This document shows, in pieces, positions 35,692 to 43,508 of a DNA stretch of 45,059 nt; the stretch's first letter is position 1; every line of letters begins with the position of its first letter. Location: NCBI GenBank assembly GCA_015522385.1, contig WAMJ01000129.1, positions 1 through 45,059 of the forward strand, read 5' to 3'. The position numbers and the translations under genes are program-made. Source of the stretch: Candidatus Heimdallarchaeota archaeon. Lineage in GTDB: Archaea > Asgardarchaeota > Heimdallarchaeia > Heimdallarchaeales > Kariarchaeaceae. The notes beneath the pieces are model-generated. The model made no database searches. It was not told where the DNA came from and was given only the letters and a program-made list of their open reading frames with translations.

Positions 35692-36491
35692 TTACCATCG
35701 GTATGGACATTGGAACAGGATCCACCAAGGGTATTGTTCTAGAGGACAACGAAAGGATCATTGGCAGAGCATTGATGCCAACCAAGGGAAGTCCCTCGGC
35801 AATGGCGACCAAGGTGCTCAATGAGTGCCTCAAGAACACCAAGCTTGATATAAGCGAGGTCGACTACGTCGCCTCCACCGGATATGGGAGGTACATGATG
35901 GAGGAGCGTAAGATACAGATCAGCGACTTGACCACGACGGGTAGGGGGGCGAAGTTCATCTACAGCGACTACAACCCCGAGCTGGTGCTGGATATAGGCA
36001 CTCAGTCCTCCCGGGCACTGAGGATCGACGAGAGGGGGAAGGTCATCCAGTTCAAGATGAACGAGCGCTGCGCAGCCGGTAGCGGAAGGTTCATCGAGAG
36101 GTGCTCCAAGTACCTCACTGTTCCGATGGAGAAGATATCCGACACTGCATTGGCAGGTGAGAACCCACAGAGGATATCCAGCGTTTGCGCAGTCCTCTCC
36201 GAGACAGAGATTATCAACCATGTCTCCCTTGGCACCCCTGTAGAGGACATCCTCATGGGGGTCTTCGTCAGCATAGCAGACCGAGCGGGCACGCTGCTGA
36301 GGAGGTTGAAGATGGACGACGACGTGTACCTCGCCGGAGGGCTGGTGCACATGCCCGCGATGAAGAAGGCGCTGGAGTCCGTGCTTGACCACGGAGTTCA
36401 CAGCCACCCCGACGCCCACTACGCCGCTGCTATCGGCGCAGCGAGACTGGGCTACCAGAGACTAATGAAGCAGAGAGCAATTGTACAATAA
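35688..36491 (+). CDS. BadG/BcrD-type activator ATPase, second copy
   Basis: This 267-residue ATPase of the same family has IGMDIGTGSTKGIVL at the start, Cys128 in NERCAAGSGRFIE, Cys167 in SSVCAVLSETEI and YLAGGLVHMPAM near the end. The usual DIGGQD loop is DIGTQSSRA here, a change in the second phosphate loop that suggests an asymmetric partner to the first ATPase. The gene overlaps the previous stop (ATGA) and has a perfect Shine-Dalgarno site. A heterodimeric ATPase module of this kind is characteristic of class I benzoyl-CoA reductases (BcrA/BcrD, BadF/BadG), whereas dehydratase activators are homodimers. Confidence 0.86.
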   Translation: MITIGMDIGTGSTKGIVLEDNERIIGRALMPTKGSPSAMATKVLNECLKNTKLDISEVDYVASTGYGRYMMEERKIQISDLTTTGRGAKFIYSDYNPELVLDIGTQSSRALRIDERGKVIQFKMNERCAAGSGRFIERCSKYLTVPMEKISDTALAGENPQRISSVCAVLSETEIINHVSLGTPVEDILMGVFVSIADRAGTLLRRLKMDDDVYLAGGLVHMPAMKKALESVLDHGVHSHPDAHYAAAIGAARLGYQRLMKQRAIVQ

Positions 36492-36505
36492 AGGAAAGAA
36501 ACACT

Positions 36506-37486
36506 ATGTCAGACGAGTATGTATTCAAAGAGAAGTTCAAACCAAGGCCTAGCGACGAATTCAATTTCGAGGAGATTATCTACGAGAAGGATCCCGAGAA
36601 ATTCACCGCGAAGGTCACGATCAATCGACCACATGTCTACAACGCCTACAGCACCAAGACCCTGAGGGAGATGTCCGAGGCATTCCTCGACGCCTCTTGG
36701 GACGACGGTGTTGGGGTCGTTATCCTCACCGGTGCTGGTGACAAGGCATTCTGTACGGGAGGGGATGTTAAGGAGTACCAGAGCATCTTCACTCAGAAAC
36801 CGCGTGACTACTACAAGTGGATGGCACTCTTCGTCGAGGCCCACGACCGCTTCAGGAACATGGGCAAGCCAACGATCGCCCGCATCAACGGAATAGTCGC
36901 CGGGGGTGGCAATGAGTGGAACATGGCCTGTGACCTGGCGATCGCTGCCGATCATGCCACTATCCGACAGGTGGGGACGCGTGTGGGCTCTGTTGCAGCA
37001 GGTGGGGCAACACAGTGGCTCCCCATCCTCGTAGGTGATAGAAGGGCGAGAGAGATCCTCTTCCTCAACGAACCCATCCCCGCAGACAAGGCACTGGACT
37101 GGGGGCTGGTTAACCAAGTCGTCCCATACGATCAACTGGACGAAGCAGTGGACAAGATGGCAGCCAAGCTGGTGGACAAGTTCGCCGAGTGCGCCCGCTA
37201 CACCAAGGAGCAGGTGAACTTCTGGAAGAACTTTGCGTGGAACCAGACGATTAACCACGCTAAGGAATGGCTGACCCTGCACTACGCCAGTTGGGAACCC
37301 TACGAGGGCATGACGGCCTTCGTGGAAAAGCGTCAACCGAGGTACCGGGAACTCCGAGAGATAGCTAGGGATGGCGGCTCCTCCGAGTTCATGTGGGGAC
37401 CCCCTGCGAAGACCTGCGGTAAATGCGGAACTAAGGGTATACCGAAGAACTTTAGCCACTGCGGGCTATGCGGCGCAGAGCTCTGA
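36506..37486 (+). CDS. Crotonase-family acyl-CoA hydratase/hydrolase with C-terminal zinc ribbon
   Basis: This 326-residue crotonase-fold enzyme has oxyanion-hole elements AFCTGGDVKEY and NGIVAGGGNEWNMACD. The block QVGTRVGSVAAGGATQWLP followed by VGDRRAREILFLNE is not that of ordinary enoyl-CoA hydratases. It recalls the 6-oxocyclohex-1-ene-1-carbonyl-CoA hydrolase (Oah/BamA) and related cyclic-acyl-CoA hydratases; I hold this loosely. The last 25 residues form a zinc ribbon (C304, C307, C319, C322), which crotonases normally lack. It lies in the reductase operon and probably acts on the product of the HgdB-like enzyme. ATG 36506 follows AAGGAAAG. Confidence 0.8.
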   Translation: MSDEYVFKEKFKPRPSDEFNFEEIIYEKDPEKFTAKVTINRPHVYNAYSTKTLREMSEAFLDASWDDGVGVVILTGAGDKAFCTGGDVKEYQSIFTQKPRDYYKWMALFVEAHDRFRNMGKPTIARINGIVAGGGNEWNMACDLAIAADHATIRQVGTRVGSVAAGGATQWLPILVGDRRAREILFLNEPIPADKALDWGLVNQVVPYDQLDEAVDKMAAKLVDKFAECARYTKEQVNFWKNFAWNQTINHAKEWLTLHYASWEPYEGMTAFVEKRQPRYRELREIARDGGSSEFMWGPPAKTCGKCGTKGIPKNFSHCGLCGAEL

Positions 37487-37487
37487 G

Positions 37488-39059
37488 ATGAGGGCGATGA
37501 AGCTCACCAATATAGGGAAGGTGGGGGAGCTCATCCCCGACGGTAGTACCGTCGCCATCGGGGGAGTCCACTCGCACAATGTTCCTATGTCCGCGGTAAG
37601 GCAGCTCATCAGGGCAGGGGCCAAGGATTTAACACTCATCGGTTCTATCTCCTCGGGGCTCCCGATCGACATGCTCGTCGGAGCAGGGGCGGCCAAGCGG
37701 GTGCTCGCACCCTACGTGGGGATGGAGATGTGGGGTCTTGCGCCCATGTACAGGGCCGCAGTTCAGTCGAAGAAGATCGACGCACCCGATGTCTGCGAGG
37801 CCTTCCCCATCTACTCGCTGAGAGCTGCGGCCAACGGATTGCTCTTCCACCCCTTCCCCGAAAGGGTACATGAGCACTCCAGCATCCCCAGCCAGTCCGA
37901 TCTGTACCGCAAGGTCACCGACCCCTTCACGGGCAAGGAGGTCTACGCCGTGGCCGCGATTACCCCGGATGTTGCTCTTATCCACGTGCAGAGGGCGACG
38001 AAGGACGGTGACTGCGTGCACCTCGGCTCGGTGGTCACCGACCGCCTGATGGCCGAGGCAGCGAAGACCACAATCATCACCTGCGACGAGCTGGTGGACG
38101 CGGTGGACAGGGACATGGTGACCGTGCCCTCGTTCATGGTTGACTACGTCATCCCCCTGAGGGGAGCGGCGTACCCGACGAGCTCCCACGGTCTCTACCG
38201 ATACAATGAGACTGAAATATTGAACTACCTGAAGTCCTGCAAGTCGTCGTTTGACGAGTACATCAGCAACCTAGGGGACTCCGAGGAGGAGTACCTCGCG
38301 AACAAGGAGCTAGTTCAGGAACTCAGCGGAGATCCCAACACTGGTGGCTACACGATGAGCGAACTGGTTGCCTGCGTCTTCAGCAGGGACATCAAGGACG
38401 GAGAGGTCGGGATCTGCGGGGCAGTGGCGGACATCCCCATGGCGGCGATGAGGCTCGCCGAGCGTACTCATGCCCCGAACATGCGCTGGATCTCAGGTGG
38501 GTCGGGATACGTCAGCCCCCGTGGGAGACTCTACCCGTCGTCTACGGATTTCGAGATGTCGATAGGATCCAACGCACGGCTCTCCATGGACGAGGTAATC
38601 GCCATAGAGATGACCAAGATAGACTTCTTCTTCGCCGGAGGTCTGCAGATTGACGAGAGGGGGAGCACCAACCTAGGTGGTATACCCACTGACGATGGCT
38701 GGAAGCTCAGAGGACCCGGAAGCGTAGGACTCCCGTTCCTCCCTCGCGCCGGTAGGAGCTACTTATACACCCTGAACCACACGGACAGGACGCTCGTCAA
38801 GCAGGTCTCCTACACCAGCGGTCCCGGGCACTTCTACGAGGATGGTGGTCCCACTATGCTGGTCACCAATCTCTGCGTGTTTAGGTGGAATGACGGTTGG
38901 GTGCTCTCCTCCCTACACTCAGGAGTGACTGTAGATCAGGTCAGGGAGGCGACTGGCTTCGACTTTAAGGTGCCGGAGACCATCCCCACGACGGAGGAAC
39001 CAACCGAGGAAGAGCTCTCGATCCTCCGGGAGATCGACGTACTGGGGGTTCTAAAATGA
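37488..39059 (+). CDS. Fused alpha-beta CoA-transferase (glutaconate CoA-transferase-like, family I)
   Basis: This is a single chain of about 523 residues equivalent to GctA plus GctB. The first half (1-280) begins GELIPDGSTVAIGGVHSH and contains LTLIGSISSGLPIDMLVGAG. The second half (about 290-523) starts GYTMSELVACVFSRDIKDGE and contains WISGGSGYVSPRG. Family I transferases pass CoA between acids through a glutamyl thioester; here the substrate is probably the acid degraded or produced by the operon. ATG 37488 is two bases after the crotonase stop; ATG 37497 is also possible. The frame is open further upstream inside the crotonase gene, which is not credible as protein. Confidence 0.85.
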   Translation: MRAMKLTNIGKVGELIPDGSTVAIGGVHSHNVPMSAVRQLIRAGAKDLTLIGSISSGLPIDMLVGAGAAKRVLAPYVGMEMWGLAPMYRAAVQSKKIDAPDVCEAFPIYSLRAAANGLLFHPFPERVHEHSSIPSQSDLYRKVTDPFTGKEVYAVAAITPDVALIHVQRATKDGDCVHLGSVVTDRLMAEAAKTTIITCDELVDAVDRDMVTVPSFMVDYVIPLRGAAYPTSSHGLYRYNETEILNYLKSCKSSFDEYISNLGDSEEEYLANKELVQELSGDPNTGGYTMSELVACVFSRDIKDGEVGICGAVADIPMAAMRLAERTHAPNMRWISGGSGYVSPRGRLYPSSTDFEMSIGSNARLSMDEVIAIEMTKIDFFFAGGLQIDERGSTNLGGIPTDDGWKLRGPGSVGLPFLPRAGRSYLYTLNHTDRTLVKQVSYTSGPGHFYEDGGPTMLVTNLCVFRWNDGWVLSSLHSGVTVDQVREATGFDFKVPETIPTTEEPTEEELSILREIDVLGVLK

Positions 39060-39083
39060 TATCTGTTGTTTGGTACTCATCGT

Positions 39084-39089
39084 GGAGGT
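39084..39089 (+). promoter_or_regulatory. Shine-Dalgarno site of SDR gene
   Basis: GGAGGT lies seven bases before ATG 39097 and decides that start over the in-frame ATG at 39070. Confidence 0.55.
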
Positions 39090-39096
39090 CGTTACC

Positions 39097-39816
39097 ATGA
39101 GGTACGTCCTTGTCATCGGTGCAGCCGGTGGAATCGGGAGGGGAACTGTCGGTGTGTTGCTAAAGCACGGTTTCTCCCCCCTCGCGGCCGATGTTACCTT
39201 CCCCGAGCTCATGAGCGTCCCGATATTCGAGGTGGACGTCACAGATCCAGCGTCCGTTGACTCCCTCTTCACAAAGATTGAGGAGCAGGGGATCGAGCTT
39301 ACGGGCGTGGTAAACCTCTCCGGGATCATCAGAGATCGAACTCTACTCAAGATGGAAAAGGGACAGTGGGATCAGGTAATTGACGTCAACCTCACTGGAA
39401 GTTTCAATGTCGTCAAGCGGGCCGCCCTGCACATGAAGCAGAATACCGAGAACACTGACACAGAGATCACGGGTGGGAGCATGGTCTTCGTCGGGTCAAC
39501 CGCAGCACTCAACGGGAACTTCGGGCAGGTCAACTACGCTGCCTCCAAGGCCGGGATACAGGGGCTCGTCCGCAGCGCGGCACGCGAGCTCGGCCGCTAC
39601 GGTATCAGGGTGAACTGCGTGATCCCCGGTTTCATCGATACCAAGATGACGCAGAGTATACCCGAGGAGAGGGTGGAGGCACTGAAGAGGACCATTCCTC
39701 TCCACAGGGCAGGTAGTCCGGAGGAGGTGGGTAACCTCATCGAGTTCCTCGTCAGCGACCGCTCCTCCTACATCACTGGGGCATCGATCCTCGTGGATGG
39801 CGGCATGCGGATGTGA
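39097..39816 (+). CDS. SDR-family dehydrogenase (3-hydroxyacyl-CoA dehydrogenase / FabG-like)
   Basis: This 239-residue classical short-chain dehydrogenase has the cofactor motif VIGAAGGIGRGTVG, NLSG in place of NNAG, and the catalytic Ser in FVGSTAALNG with Tyr-Lys in YAASK. The end ILVDGGMRM is standard for FabG-type proteins. Asp at the end of strand 2 (AADVT) suggests NAD rather than NADP. As the last gene of the operon it probably oxidises the hydroxyacyl-CoA made by the crotonase, or reduces in the reverse direction. ATG 39097 is fixed by GGAGGT. Confidence 0.85.
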   Translation: MRYVLVIGAAGGIGRGTVGVLLKHGFSPLAADVTFPELMSVPIFEVDVTDPASVDSLFTKIEEQGIELTGVVNLSGIIRDRTLLKMEKGQWDQVIDVNLTGSFNVVKRAALHMKQNTENTDTEITGGSMVFVGSTAALNGNFGQVNYAASKAGIQGLVRSAARELGRYGIRVNCVIPGFIDTKMTQSIPEERVEALKRTIPLHRAGSPEEVGNLIEFLVSDRSSYITGASILVDGGMRM

Positions 39817-39893
39817 ATCGCTTCCTCGGCGAACCCTAAATCGCATTACTTTATACCCAAAATCCAGTTCAAATATTCAGGTTCCAGCCACTG

Positions 39894-40040
39894 CTACTGC
39901 TGTTTGCGTATAACTGCGGTTATGCGCATCTCCCGGATGAATTTCATCATAATGTCTTCCATATTATGGCCCTGTATGTGATCCCCCAAATGCACTATTG
40001 GGACATACCCTCGGATCTCCAGTAGGTATCCTTCTCCCAT
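39894..40040 (-). CDS. Uncalled 48-residue small protein
   Basis: The reverse strand reads a 48-codon gene starting MGEGYLLEIRGYVPIVHLGD and ending MRITAVIRKQQ. It has a TATA-like box (40061-40069) at exactly -29 to -21, the leaderless distance used by other genes here. The composition is protein-like: a likely beta-strand pair, HLGDHIQGHNMED loop, then an amphipathic helix IMMKFIREMR with a basic end. It is divergent from cas3, whose promoter overlaps. I do not recognise a family. It could be a small regulator of the cas operon, or chance; the promoter spacing makes a real gene likely. Confidence 0.5.
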   Translation of the reverse strand: MGEGYLLEIRGYVPIVHLGDHIQGHNMEDIMMKFIREMRITAVIRKQQ

Positions 40041-40060
40041 TAGGAAAGGAATAGCCAAGG

Positions 40061-40069
40061 TTTTTATTC
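40061..40069. promoter_or_regulatory. Shared TATA-like element of cas3 and small divergent gene
   Basis: TTTTTATTC is 34-42 bases before the cas3 TTG on the plus strand and 21-29 bases before the small gene ATG on the minus strand. The same element seems to serve both, so transcription of the two would compete. Confidence 0.45.
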
Positions 40070-40090
40070 GTAATATCCATTGTCGAGATA

Positions 40091-40096
40091 GGAGGG
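40091..40096 (+). promoter_or_regulatory. Shine-Dalgarno site of cas3 (TTG start)
   Basis: GGAGGG ends six bases before TTG 40103 and supports this rare start codon. Confidence 0.5.
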
Positions 40097-40102
40097 TACG
40101 TA

Positions 40103-42838
40103 TTGGACTGCAACTCTTTTACCCCGAAGAACTACATCGCCCGACCATACCAGTCGCTCTTCAGGCACCTCAGGAACTCAGCAGACCAGATGGAATCCGC
40201 ACTGGAAAGAACCCGCATATTCTACATCGATGATGGGACGCATATCAATATGGATCCCGGGTTCCTCGACCTCTACCTGAGATTCACGGTGGGTATCCAC
40301 GATTTCGGGAAGCTCAATCGCCCCTTCCAGCAGAAGATCCTGCATGTTCAGGACAGGAAGAGACCTAAGCTGGAGGATGTATGCATCCCGTTCTCCTTCC
40401 ACGCGCAGATCGGGGGGCTGTTCTCGTGGTTACTGCTCAGAGAATTCCTGCAACATGCTCGGATCGAAGACGATACATTGATCCTCGCGCACGTGGTGGG
40501 TGGTGGCTCTCCGAATCTCAATACCGTGGTACGCGGGATTGTGGCTACCGGTGATTCACATGCCGAATCCATGGGACAAGTGCCCGAGGAGCTCGAGATT
40601 CTCATGGCTGCCATCTCTTCACTATCGGTTCTCATGCATCACCACAAAGGTCTAGATAATTATTCTGATGCGTTCTTCCGTGATATAAAGGGGCATAACT
40701 TCGAGGAAGTCATCTCCGCGATCGTCGAGGATATTAGAGACCAATTCTCCAGCGGGATTCTGGACATCGAGACCATATTCGGCTCCGTTGTAGACCACCC
40801 TCTGTGGCGTCACTGCTTCTCACGAGCGTTCTCCAAACTCATCACGGATGACCTTGAGGACATCATTGACGACTACATCGAAGTGTGTGGCGAGGAGCTC
40901 CCGGAACTCCTTTCTGCAAGGCGCGACCCCTTCTTCACGCTCTTCTTCTCGTACGTGTACTCCGTGCTCTGCGATGTGGACGAGTGGGATGCCAAGTCAT
41001 ACATCAATGACACCCCGCAGCACACGCTCAACTTCGAGCAGGAAGTGGTTCATCTCTCTCCCAACCTGATACACATCTATAAGGATCTGAGGTTTAAGGG
41101 ATTTACACCCCGTTCTTCCGGAGAGCAGATCCTCATCAATTTGAGGAACTCTCTGTTCAATGATGTCGTAGCTGGAATATCAGGTTTATCCACGGAGGAC
41201 ATTGAGAGTAGCCTCTTCTTTATCGACGCCCCCACGGGATCCGGGAAGACCCTTGCGCTCCTCCAAGCAGGATTGATGCTCAGGGAGCGGAAGGGATACA
41301 GCCCCCGGATCATCTACGCACTGCCGTTCATTTCCATCATCGAGCAGGTCGGCACTGAGATCAGGGAGGTCTACGAGAAGAACGACATCTCAGTTCCCGA
41401 GGACCAGAACACGCAGTACCTCGTGATGCACCACCACCTCAACGACTCCTCTTGGGTAGCACTTGAGGTCGAGGAGGACGAGGAAAGCATAGTCTTCGGC
41501 GAGACACTGAGCCAGTTCGAGAATCACCACTACGTGAACAACTGGCATCCCGAGGTCATCGTCACCTCCTTCGTCAAGCTCCTCAACACTCTGGTGAAGG
41601 CTCACAAGCGGGAGTTCATCAGGGCGCACAGGCTGTACTCCTCGGTCGTCCTCGTCGACGAGGTGCAAGGTATCCCCGTGGAGTACTGGGATCTTGTTGC
41701 CAAGGTCTTCGAGGGGATGACCCGAGTCTTCAACTGCTCTTTTGTTATCGCCAGCGCAACCAACCCCAAGGTGATCTTCCAGAACACCTCCCTGAAGAGG
41801 ATCGACCTCTTCTCCAAGAGGGTTAACCTTGACAGGTACGTCGTCCGCCTCGATTGCTTCGATGGGAATCAGCTGAGGACAACGCAGCTTTCCGAGTTCG
41901 TTGACAGACTACAGGAGGAAGAGGATAACTCGCTCCTCGTGGTGCTGAACACAACGAGATCTGCATTTTCTGTATATGATTCTCTCCAGAAATCGGGGGT
42001 AGACGGGCTCTTCCTCCTCTCCACGCAACTCCTCCCTGTTCACAGGATGGAGGTGATCCAGGAGATAAGGGACAGGATGGAACGTGGGGAGAGGACAGTT
42101 GTCGTCTCCACCCAAGTTATTGAGGCAGGTGTGAATTTGTCATTCGACAAGGTATACAGGGATTTTGCACCTCTTGATTCCATAATTCAGGTGGCAGGTA
42201 GGTGCAACCGGCACGGTCTGTTGGAGGATCCAGGGGAAGTAGTGCTCGTCTCTCTTGCAGACGGTGGACGAAGATTCGCCTCACAGGTGTATGGAAAGCT
42301 AAAGGTTAACCTCGAGACCACCAAGTCCATGCTCCTAGACTATGAATCTCTAATCAAAGAATCCGAGATATCAGCGCTGGCCGAAGGATACTTCAGGAAG
42401 GTCAAGCAGAAAAGGAGAACCTCAAATCTCCTCGAAGAGTACCTTACCGGGAAGTTCTCCGTCCTCAACCAGCAGTTCAAGCTGATCGAGGAGATGGACA
42501 ACCGGGTTCCGGTCATCTTCGAGATCGAGGAGAATAAGAAGCTGATAGAGATGCTGTACATCAAGAAGAAGACCCGCCACATCCCAAACCGGGTGAGACT
42601 CTATGTGGTAGAGGTCTCCAAGAAGGTACTTGATGGGATATGCAACGATCTAGAAGAGCACAAGCAGTACCGGGTTTTCAGCAGCAAGAAGGGTGGGAAG
42701 AAGGGTACGAAGGGCGAGGACAAGATATATCTAATACGCCTCTGGAAATTAGATGAGCCAGAGAAGATCTACTCAAAATACGGGGGTGTTCGGATGGCTT
42801 CGATGGTGACTGATGATGAAAATACCAACTCGCTTTGA
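40103..42838 (+). CDS. cas3: CRISPR-associated helicase-nuclease Cas3 (HD plus SF2)
   Basis: This 911-residue protein is the type I CRISPR effector nuclease that unwinds and cuts invading DNA after Cascade binding. The N-terminal HD nuclease has His22, His66-Asp67 (IHDFGK), His100 (FSFHAQIGG), His130 (LAHVVGG) and His180-181. The helicase core has Walker A APTGSGKT at 376-383, motif II as DEVQ at 519-522 instead of DExH, SAT at 551-553, STQVIEAGVNLSFD and QVAGRCNRHG. The C-terminus is the usual Cas3 extension with a basic KKGGKKGTKG stretch. The start is TTG with GGAGGG upstream. Its stop overlaps the cas6 start. All key residues are present. Confidence 0.93.
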   Translation: MDCNSFTPKNYIARPYQSLFRHLRNSADQMESALERTRIFYIDDGTHINMDPGFLDLYLRFTVGIHDFGKLNRPFQQKILHVQDRKRPKLEDVCIPFSFHAQIGGLFSWLLLREFLQHARIEDDTLILAHVVGGGSPNLNTVVRGIVATGDSHAESMGQVPEELEILMAAISSLSVLMHHHKGLDNYSDAFFRDIKGHNFEEVISAIVEDIRDQFSSGILDIETIFGSVVDHPLWRHCFSRAFSKLITDDLEDIIDDYIEVCGEELPELLSARRDPFFTLFFSYVYSVLCDVDEWDAKSYINDTPQHTLNFEQEVVHLSPNLIHIYKDLRFKGFTPRSSGEQILINLRNSLFNDVVAGISGLSTEDIESSLFFIDAPTGSGKTLALLQAGLMLRERKGYSPRIIYALPFISIIEQVGTEIREVYEKNDISVPEDQNTQYLVMHHHLNDSSWVALEVEEDEESIVFGETLSQFENHHYVNNWHPEVIVTSFVKLLNTLVKAHKREFIRAHRLYSSVVLVDEVQGIPVEYWDLVAKVFEGMTRVFNCSFVIASATNPKVIFQNTSLKRIDLFSKRVNLDRYVVRLDCFDGNQLRTTQLSEFVDRLQEEEDNSLLVVLNTTRSAFSVYDSLQKSGVDGLFLLSTQLLPVHRMEVIQEIRDRMERGERTVVVSTQVIEAGVNLSFDKVYRDFAPLDSIIQVAGRCNRHGLLEDPGEVVLVSLADGGRRFASQVYGKLKVNLETTKSMLLDYESLIKESEISALAEGYFRKVKQKRRTSNLLEEYLTGKFSVLNQQFKLIEEMDNRVPVIFEIEENKKLIEMLYIKKKTRHIPNRVRLYVVEVSKKVLDGICNDLEEHKQYRVFSSKKGGKKGTKGEDKIYLIRLWKLDEPEKIYSKYGGVRMASMVTDDENTNSL

Positions 42839-43508
42839 CTTTGTCCTCGGTGAGGAGAGACTGGGAATCAAGGGATTCACGGGCTTCGAAATCCACCGGG
42901 CGTTCAGCAACCTCCTCGGGAGCAACGGGGTGGATTTTGACGGTATTCAGTACTCCCTGACCCCCCTCTCCCGCGAAAATTCAGGAACCCGATTCTCGGT
43001 CTATTCATGGGATAGCAGGATGAGGGAGGCAATCCTAAAACTCATGCTCTCCAATGAAACCCATACCCTCCGTTTCGGAGACAGGGAGGTGCCACTCATC
43101 AAGATCTCGGTAGAGAACGTGAAGCTCCCTGACCTCCCTCTCAAAAAAGGCTCCAATTTCTGGTTGAGGTTCTTGACTCCCGTTGTCCTCCCGGGAACGT
43201 TTCCCACCTTGGAAGAGTTGTACCGAGCAATCTTCTCACTGACATCGGAAGAGGAGATCGAGGTGCTCGTTGACAGAGCGCTCACAGGGATTTCCACCCC
43301 GCATTTCAAGCTCAAGTCAACCCGCTACCACGATGCGGATCTGCAAATAACTGGATTCAGGGGCTCAGTACAATTGGTCATCGAGAACGAGGAAGGGCTC
43401 GAAACTCTACCTCCTGCCCTCGGTCTAGCAACGATGACCGGGTTGGGAGAGTATACCTCCCTCGGATTCGGTAGGGTGGAAGTGGTATCAGGAGGGGAGA
43501 AATCGTGA
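42813..43508 (+). CDS. cas6: CRISPR RNA-processing endonuclease Cas6
   Basis: This 231-residue protein has the Cas6 layout of two RAMP/ferredoxin-like domains. It has a short N-terminal FEIHRAFSNLLG (possible catalytic histidine) and a C-terminal glycine-rich loop GLGEYTSLGFGRVEV, the family hallmark. Cas6 cleaves the CRISPR precursor transcript inside each repeat. The start ATG 42813 lies 26 bases inside cas3, a strong overlap, so translation is coupled. The next gene starts on its stop (GTGA). No CRISPR array for it is seen in this window. Confidence 0.85.
   Translation: MMKIPTRFDFVLGEERLGIKGFTGFEIHRAFSNLLGSNGVDFDGIQYSLTPLSRENSGTRFSVYSWDSRMREAILKLMLSNETHTLRFGDREVPLIKISVENVKLPDLPLKKGSNFWLRFLTPVVLPGTFPTLEELYRAIFSLTSEEEIEVLVDRALTGISTPHFKLKSTRYHDADLQITGFRGSVQLVIENEEGLETLPPALGLATMTGLGEYTSLGFGRVEVVSGGEKS
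43491..43498 (+). promoter_or_regulatory. Shine-Dalgarno site of the unknown third gene
   Basis: GGAGGGGA ends six bases before GTG 43505, in the end of cas6, and supports GTG as the start. Confidence 0.5.

Noticed and set aside
37371..37487. Upstream extension of the CoA-transferase into the crotonase gene
   Set aside because: The extra 39 residues are read from the zinc-ribbon coding DNA in another frame and do not resemble a transferase N-terminus.
39906..39927. Near-perfect inverted repeat GCGTATAAC-TGC-GGTTATGCGC
   Set aside because: It lies inside the 48-codon reverse gene, is imperfect, and is not repeated nearby, so I do not count it as a CRISPR repeat or an operator.
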